This document shows positions 57,498 through 64,000 of a stretch of 64,000 nucleotides of DNA, piece by piece; within the stretch, counting starts at the first letter, position 1; each line of letters begins with the position of its first letter. Below the pieces are notes generated by a model. That model saw only the letters and a list, made by a program, of their open reading frames with translations. It was not told the origin of the DNA and ran no database searches. The translations under genes and the position numbers were made by a program. The stretch covers positions 14,373,774 to 14,437,773 of the forward strand of contig NC_049985.1 in the NCBI RefSeq assembly GCF_000003815.2, read 5' to 3'. This stretch comes from Branchiostoma floridae. Its lineage: Eukaryota > Chordata > Leptocardii > Amphioxiformes > Branchiostomatidae.

Positions 57498-58212
57498 CTT
57501 CAGTTCGAAAAGAAAAGCAGCGCGTCCTTGGTTGGGGTCATACAAGTCAAGGTTCCGTCGCCTTGAGTACTTGTTTTGACAGTTGTTATGACGACGTTCA
57601 AAAATCACTCGAAAAGTTGGAGAGTACAATAGTGTTTGTAAGGTGTTGCCGCAGATCTTCCAACAGATATGGATAACTGCTATAGACATCATAAAATATG
57701 TATAAGTTTCTTTCATGCGTAACCGTTATGAGTCACTTTCATGACAGTTGGTATGACGAGGTTAAAAAATGACTCGAATACCTTGGTGCTTGGAAGGTGT
57801 TGCCGCTGATTTTTCAACAGATATGGATACATACTATATATAGCCATGATAAAATATGTATAAGTCTCTTTCATGTTTCTCCGTTTTATCACTTTTCTCG
57901 CTCCGAAGTAACGCCTTTTTTCTATTGGAACAACATTTTTCTCCAAGCCCCAAACTGAATACAATGTGTACACAAATTGTAAAGGTAAATCGGGTGACCC
58001 CAGGCTGAGGTGGCTTGACCTGTTCTTTCTGAAGCGAGTAGTTGAATTCGGCTTCGCTACGGATCATATGTTAGGCCGGCAAGCACACCCAAAGCAACAT
58101 GGAAGAACATGCCACTCGTCCGCAGACCGGCTACCAGTCTGAGACTAGAACTTTGCGCCGCGCCCGGCCGGGAGACTTTGCTGTCTTTGCGCCGCTCACG
58201 ATCAACCACAAT
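57498..58212. repeat. Segmental duplication, copy 2 (partner 54857-55560)
   Basis: It matches the upstream copy over about 700 bp, ending in the ACTCGTCCGCAGACCGGCT block that also has diverged relatives at 42220 and 43710. The LINE inserted about 200 bp further downstream. Confidence 0.85.
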
Positions 58213-58412
58213 CCGTAACGTACCACTGACGCAACGTTCAGGTGGCTTGCTCAGATTTTTACCGCTTACATCGCATTTTTCCTTGTCTGGGCAACAGGTA
58301 GCGTATTTTTAAACGTCGACTACTGAAATGATAGGTTCTTTCTACGCGGCCGACCGATGTCCTCAGAGGTTCCATGGCACCGCACAGCGGGTCGCCCTGG
58401 ATTCCCCCGGCA

Positions 58413-60640
58413 CCTGTTCAATGTTCAATGTTCAATGTTGTTCAATGTTTTATTTTATTAAGGTTCTCGCGGGCAAACACACATTCACCCGAATTTTGAC
58501 CTTATTACACACGTCAGGCTTACCAAAGCCACACAAAACACATAATAACAATAGCTGCATACAAACAACGACTTGTAGATTCCAGTTAACATTTGTATAA
58601 CATACATAATAGATTAAAATCAACGTGTTGGAAAACGGTACCGAGTTAACAAGCAGTACAGGTAATGGCTAGCAACAAGTGTTAATAGCACTACTGTGTA
58701 ACCTTCTTGTTGTATAGACGGATGGCGCTATGGAGGAAGGACTTGCTGAGTCTCTTAGTACGGGCTTTTGGTAAACTGATTGTCCTAGAGTTTCTAAGTG
58801 TGCGTCCCGTGGCCCCTGTTCTTGTGGGTGGAACCATGTCATGTAGGGGGTGGTCTTCCTTGAGCATGCGTTCAAACAGCTGTACCGCTGCCTCCTCCCG
58901 TCTGACCTTCAGTGTTGGCAAGTCGGGCACACTGCGTCTACCTCCAAGGGAGATGATGCGCAGGGCCCGGCGCTGTACCCTCTCGATGGCCAGTTCCTGC
59001 TCCTTACTGCACCCGACCAGTATCACATGGCCATACTCAAGTACTGGACGTACAAGTGACAGGTATATCTGTATCAGGTCCGTTATACTGGTACCTTGCT
59101 TCGTCAACAGACGCAGATAATATAGTCTGCGCGATGCTTTACTGATCATTGCAGAGATCTGTTCGTCGAAGGTGAGGTTCTTGTCCATGTAGAAACCTAG
59201 CCCCTTGGCACAGTCAACGGATGGAACTGGTTGGCCTCCAAGTGTGATCATAGGTGGAATCGGAGCAGATTTGCTGAAGCAGATCTGGAGAAGTAAACTC
59301 TTCCCACCGTTCAACGTCATCCTGTTGTCTTCTGCCCAGGAGTTAAGATGAGTAGACTCCTCTTCAACAGTTGTATCCTGATCAGCTAAAGGCACAGGAA
59401 TAGTCCTCGACAGAGAAACGTCATCGGCATATCCAACATCCATTGTGTCGTTATACACGGTGGAGCGTGTGCTCATGAACAGCAGAAATAGGTACGGAGA
59501 CAGCACTCCTCCCTGGGGCACCCCTGACGTTAGGGTGCGCCAGGAGCTGCTCTCCCCGTCCATAACCACTCTCTGCCGTCGGTTCTGTAAGAAGCTGAAA
59601 ATCCATCTCTGCATACGAGGGCTGACGTGAATGTCAATGACACGCTGGAGAAGCAGAGCATGGTCCACGCGATCGAACGCCTTACTCATGTCAGCGAAGA
59701 TGGCTCTGACGAGCGTCGGCTTGTTTGCGTCCACAGCTGTCAGCCACGTTTGCACCATGCGAACAAGAGCCAGGGTCGTTGACGAACCCTTTACATAGGC
59801 GTACTGGTTCTTGATGACTGACTGGATGGAGGGTAGCAGCCTTTTCAAGATGCATCTCTCTAGAAGCTTTGCTAAGACTGAGAGGAGGGACACTGGTCTC
59901 ATGCCACGAGCTTGACATGCACCGGGAAATTTTGGCACCGGGACCACGTTTGCAGACTTCCAGCCTACAGGAACTGTCCCCTCTGCGTATGAGGCGTTGA
60001 AAAGGTGGGTCACAATCGGAGCAAGGTCCTCTGCGAACTCAGTAAGAATCCAGTTAGGTAAACTGTCGGGCCCGCATGCCTTCTTGGGTTTGACAGACTT
60101 CAGAAGACACTTGACCTCCCCAATGGAGCACAAGTCAGGACCTGGGTCACCTAGTGGTAGGGGGAACATGTAAAGTGGAACACTTTGGCACCATGCCTCA
60201 GAGAAATGCTGACTGATCGTTTCCGCCGCTTGTCCCGCAGGAATCCCGTCCAAAGCAGAGCGTCCCGACTTCTGCGACCGACCAAGCTCCCGGTTAATAC
60301 ATGACCACCACTTGCGTGGATTTTCCTGTTTCAGCTGTTGGATACAGTTACGGTAGTGAAAGTTTTTGGCCTGTTGCACTACTGTTTTAACCTTGTTCCT
60401 CAGTTGTTTCCACAGAGGCGACTTTCCGTGTCGCTGGAATTCCTCTTGTCTCTGTTTAATGGCCCTTTTCACTCTCTCAGTCATCCAACTTTTGTCGTCC
60501 GCCCGCACAGACCTGACCTTCATCGGGAAGTGATGCTCCACGAGGTGCATGATGGTACTGTAAAACTCGGAGACTTTCTCTTCCATCGACGCGGCGTCGA
60601 GTACACGTGACCAGTCAGCTACCGCGAAGTTGTCTCAGAA
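58413..60640 (-). mobile_element. 5'-truncated LINE (CR1/L2/Jockey-like), antisense in intron
   Basis: The element reads right to left. Its 3' end (low coordinates) carries repeats of CATTGAA (58415-58447), the short terminal repeat type of CR1-like LINEs. The coding frame begins upstream of its first Met (FAVADWSRVLDAAS before 60586) and is cut by TGA near 60640. The endonuclease domain is missing. It lies in the first intron of the second beta-trefoil gene, and the surrounding blocks match the LINE-free intron of the first locus (compare 43213-43305 with 58328-58410), so it is a locus-specific insertion. Confidence 0.9.
58691..60586 (-). CDS. LINE reverse transcriptase (ORF2 C-terminal part, 631 aa)
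   Basis: This frame is uninterrupted. Non-LTR reverse transcriptase motifs are present in order: KKACGPDSLPNWIL (about 168-181), MRPVSLLSVLAKLLERCI (about 229-246), motif A FADMSKAFDRVDH (about 297-309), motif B SGVPQGGVLSPYLF (about 354-367), motif C GYADDVSL (385-392), then the NGGKS and LGFYMDKNLTFDEQI blocks and a C-terminal SLVRPVLEYG block. The catalytic Asp residues are present. The enzyme performs target-primed reverse transcription. The missing endonuclease region makes this copy unable to move autonomously, although the intact frame points to a fairly young insertion. Confidence 0.93.
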   Translation of the reverse strand: MEEKVSEFYSTIMHLVEHHFPMKVRSVRADDKSWMTERVKRAIKQRQEEFQRHGKSPLWKQLRNKVKTVVQQAKNFHYRNCIQQLKQENPRKWWSCINRELGRSQKSGRSALDGIPAGQAAETISQHFSEAWCQSVPLYMFPLPLGDPGPDLCSIGEVKCLLKSVKPKKACGPDSLPNWILTEFAEDLAPIVTHLFNASYAEGTVPVGWKSANVVPVPKFPGACQARGMRPVSLLSVLAKLLERCILKRLLPSIQSVIKNQYAYVKGSSTTLALVRMVQTWLTAVDANKPTLVRAIFADMSKAFDRVDHALLLQRVIDIHVSPRMQRWIFSFLQNRRQRVVMDGESSSWRTLTSGVPQGGVLSPYLFLLFMSTRSTVYNDTMDVGYADDVSLSRTIPVPLADQDTTVEEESTHLNSWAEDNRMTLNGGKSLLLQICFSKSAPIPPMITLGGQPVPSVDCAKGLGFYMDKNLTFDEQISAMISKASRRLYYLRLLTKQGTSITDLIQIYLSLVRPVLEYGHVILVGCSKEQELAIERVQRRALRIISLGGRRSVPDLPTLKVRREEAAVQLFERMLKEDHPLHDMVPPTRTGATGRTLRNSRTISLPKARTKRLSKSFLHSAIRLYNKKVTQ

Positions 60641-61763
60641 GCAAGGACGTAGTGCCACCGCTTGTCGGTAATCTCGCCTGTCAGAGATTGTCCCTCCAAT
60701 TATCGAAAACAAAGACAAATTCTTAACTTTTCTTAACCGGAAAAAACTGATCATGAAAACAACGATCTCACGGAACACCGAAAACTACCAGACTGTTTTC
60801 ATTTTGTTCTTGTCATTTTGTAAAAATATTAGAAAGAACAATTTCAAGATGGACATTATGAACTTAAATTTCTTTCTTTTTCACACACATAGAGCTGACA
60901 AGGAATCTTTCTTCACAGCAACCATCATGACAGCCCGTCAGGTGATATTCCAGATCCATTTCTACTTCATACACATAGTAATTGCATTTGTTGAAAAGAA
61001 TTAGTCCTATGGTAAAAGAACTGATTCAACCCAGTTTACTGAGAGGAACAAGGAAAAGCCTGCTTCACTTGTATCATGTAGAGATAAATGTAATTAGTGC
61101 CAGGGAATGTTTAGATATTTTTGTCCTGGAGGATGACATTTCACTATCTATATCAGATCTTGGGATCCAGCCTTCTTCAAAGATTGGCAATGGAGCATAT
61201 GTTTTGCTCCTTTTGATTAGTCAATGTTCTGTATTAATGTATAACTCTAATTCTGATTGGCCTATTTCCTGTGTGTCCCTCGTTCATATTGGATCGGGTG
61301 ATTGTACTTCTAAGGGCCACTGAAGATTTTAACAACCACTTGTGGCACTTCTATGATGTTAAGGCGTCATAAGGCCATGTTGATTTCTTTACATGGGTGA
61401 CATTAGCGCGTGCAAGGGAAAATTGACACAAATTTGCAAAGTTGGCACATTGTGTAAAAGGCATGTATCAAACTGGACTGCGCCAGGCATTCGGAAAATT
61501 GTTTAAACTGGTGCAATTGGTTACCTAAAATTGAGGATTTGCGGCGCGGCTATTTTGGTTGGCTTATCTGGGCTACTTATGTCAATGCACACACCATGGG
61601 AAGGCTGACAATTTGCAAAAATTTCCTAGCTTTCCTTGCCGCAGTCCGATGAGATATATACTTTACCATTAAGTGGCATACAAGATGACTCAACTTTTGT
61701 CTGATATTTGACGTAATTTTTTTCTGTTCATTTTTCATCCAGAAAACTCCCTGTCCACAGCCA
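60641..61763. other. Intron remainder 5' of the coding start of the second beta-trefoil gene
   Basis: 61150-61320 matches 44520-44690 in the first locus (GATCCAGCC.TCTTCAAAGAT, GCATATGTTTTGCTCCTTTTGATTAGTCAATG), so the proximal intron is homologous. The region from 61320 to 61650 has no counterpart that I could see and no gene. Confidence 0.55.
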
Positions 61764-64000
61764 ATGCCAGCCTATCAGGTGCGTTATTCCTTATCTTATT
61801 TGTATTCAATGTGAAACGCACTTTGTCACAGTAATTTGGACGGAGTAATCATGTAAGAGTAGTACACTAATGTAAATAACGTGTAGTTGTTAGTAATGCG
61901 TCTTATATGCCATACATTGTACCTGATGCAATCGCTGTGACTTTGTCTTTGTTCAGTTCAGTTCTTTGTTTACTTCTAACCATTATGTGAACCGATGGTT
62001 TACATTAATTAATTCCTGGGTTCCTGACATGTTTTCCTTACTGCTAAGCCTCACCAAGCCCTCCCTGGTCTCACACAAAACAATACTTGATTCAATTTTT
62101 AAGTTTGAAAAAGAATATGTGATGTTATCTCTAAGTAACCAAATGTACAGTGCCCTAAGTATATTCTCTTCTACGTATATGAACAATGTTTCAATGTTTC
62201 TAAATATTGAAAGTATGATATGATTAGTATGCTTGAATAAATTTGTTACAAATGTTTGAATACAGTTCGTTTTAAGTTTCGAGATGACATTCTTTCAAGA
62301 CAGATTTGTACTATTTGCATACACAAGTGTTGCAATTTCTTCTTTTTGTCAGATTTATTTATTTATTAAGATTCCCCATATACATATACGCTGGAGGGCA
62401 TGGTGGAACAAGTATCAGAAGATGGCTTTCAAAGCCGCCATACCGATATACACATATGTGCTGTATCGTAAATACCACTACATGTATATGAAGCAACAGC
62501 TTCTTTATCTATCAGTTCATCAGAAGCCAGGCGTGGACAAATCATGTCATGACCATCAACGATTACAGGAACCAGACAGCTAACATTGTTGCCTTTGATG
62601 AATCCAAGCCAAATCAAGACTACCAACTGTGGTTCCATCAGGTAATGATGGTTTGTAGGCCTAATAGTCGTTTGCGAGGAACACAATTCAAAATGAGTGC
62701 ATCTGCAGTGATCGCATCTGGAGAAATGTGTCCTTTTTATTTTCACAAAAAATGTAATTTTGATGCATGACCTCCAAATGTACGCACATGTGCAGATCAG
62801 ATTCATTGTGTGAAACTTGGATTCACAACATTAGATTGGTTAATGTAACTATCATACAATGTATAATACTAGTGACTTCGCTCTCAGACTGTCTTTCAGA
62901 TAAACTCCTGGTTCTATCAAGCATGTATAACTTCTCTTATATACCTGATGATATGTTATTTTACAATCCATTAGGACGAGGGTTACATAGTAGCTAAGGC
63001 TACTGACAACATGGCCATGGCTCTGGAGGGCGACGCCATAGGACCTGATGTGAAGTAAGTTTCAATCAATCAATGGTATATTTGCTTAAATAATTACAAC
63101 TTCTTGTCCGAAGGCAAATTGCAGGAAAAACAGGAAAAACGAAAATTGAATGCATTTTTGCAACAGGCATTTTGTGAATGGTAGTTAATTTTGTGTTCTC
63201 TTTTATGTAGAACTCATTCCAAGTCCCTGAGGTGGTTTTTGAATACAACATGCATTATGGTTTGAATTATAAAAGGATATTTAAGCCCTAATAGCTCTAA
63301 CATGGCAAAAAATGAATATGAAAATTTAAAAACATTCGTTCGAAATGTGAACGTTTTGGAAACATTCTGGAAGTGACCATACAAAAGTCTCTTTATTTAG
63401 AATAATTTTCAATATCTATGTGATTCTTTCACTTCTAGAAACATTTTCAAATATTTGTAACAATTTACAAATGGTAGATTTCGACTCTTGCCCCCATTAA
63501 AGCCGCATTATCTGCCCCTAGAGCCCTGTACATTCTAGATTTCACTGCTGGGTCCTTTGTGGTGAGCCATCGATGCATGACATTCAACCATACTTTCCTG
63601 TACTTAATTATGGATGTGTGATCTACCCAGGCCACTGAGCCATCTACAAAGTTTTACAAAAATGGTAGAAAATGATATCGATAGTAGAATGCTGTTATCA
63701 TTATTTAGAGACTGTCGTAAGTATCCTATTGCACACTGTGACATTTCCAAAGTTTAACAACACCTTTAACACAACCGGGGAAATACTTAGAACCCTGAAA
63801 TAACATTCAAAATACTTTCAATGTCTTAAATCTTATAGGCATATAATTACAAAGATTTGAAAACATTTGTAAAAGATAACAATGAGTTGAAATGGACTAC
63901 TTGAAAGGGTAAAAATGATTGTCCCCTGACAACATTAGTCTTTTGTCATTGTTGTGTTCTTGTCCTGACGGAATGTAACATTAGATTGGGAGGTAAGTAT
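61764..64000 (+). CDS. Second ricin-type beta-trefoil gene, partial (last exon beyond the window)
   Basis: Exons are 61764-61778 (MPAYQ), 62516-62641 and 62975-63054, with the ATG-bearing exon starting at 61743. Exon 3 has the same 126-bp length as in the paralogue and encodes the first lobe with its QLW at residues 42-44 (DYQLWFHQ). Exon 4 (DEGYIVAKATDNMAMALEG) ends in the same phase. The exon for the second and third lobes is not found before 64000; intron text at 63880-63960 aligns with 47570-47650, about 190 bp before the last exon of the first gene, so it should lie just outside. Divergence is much greater in the exposed loop (residues 20-35) than around QLW. Expression is probably under module C. 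Confidence 0.85.

Overview
This is a stretch of animal nuclear genome, most likely from a cephalochordate (amphioxus, Branchiostoma). The attribution is an inference from the gene complement (an animal-type nucleoporin NUP62, a death-fold/ankyrin gene, small beta-trefoil proteins), from short exons separated by AT-rich introns, and from a very repeat-rich background of microsatellites, minisatellites, MITEs and LINE pieces. No bacterial operon, rRNA, tRNA or CRISPR array was recognised. There are two assembly gaps (3034-3133 and 37404-37877).

Layout. (1) 1005-4344, minus strand: a gene with an N-terminal death-effector-like domain followed by ankyrin repeats, each carried by its own 99-bp phase-0 exon; it runs off the left edge. 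(2) 6171-8104, minus: two tandem intronless paralogues of about 145 aa that end in a near-canonical PCNA-interacting (PIP) box and resemble the C-terminal tail of pogo/Tigger transposases. (3) 9262-18622, minus: a complete eight-coding-exon NUP62 gene (447 aa). Its large intron holds a segmental duplication, a 248-bp MITE and a 1,044-bp DNA transposon with perfect 50-bp inverted repeats that carries a broken RecQ-like helicase exon. (4) 20543-28174, plus: a promoter/non-coding first exon module, a LINE remnant, a minisatellite, then a gene of unknown family (283 aa, helix-rich, Ser/Thr-rich tail) with a tandemly duplicated first coding exon and GC-AG introns. (5) 32080-41000: a degenerate tandem array of 1.1-1.6 kb units, each with an inverted CCAAT box beside a TCACATGATCACGTGA-type double E-box. 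(6) 41130-48050 and 55795-64000, plus: two paralogous loci, each with a copy of the same promoter/exon-1 module followed by a gene for a small ricin-type beta-trefoil (three QxW lobes). The second is cut by the right edge and has a 2.2-kb antisense LINE (intact reverse transcriptase frame) in its first intron.

The most unusual point is that one promoter plus first-exon module (octamer ATTTGCAT, CCAAT, TATA position, 5' splice site) occurs three times. It stands upstream of two related beta-trefoil genes and also of an apparently unrelated helical-protein gene, with a fourth partial copy and an array of related upstream units between them. This looks like a locus where a regulatory cassette has spread by segmental duplication and may co-regulate unrelated effectors. 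The repeats also record a sequence of insertions that can be checked against empty sister copies inside the window.
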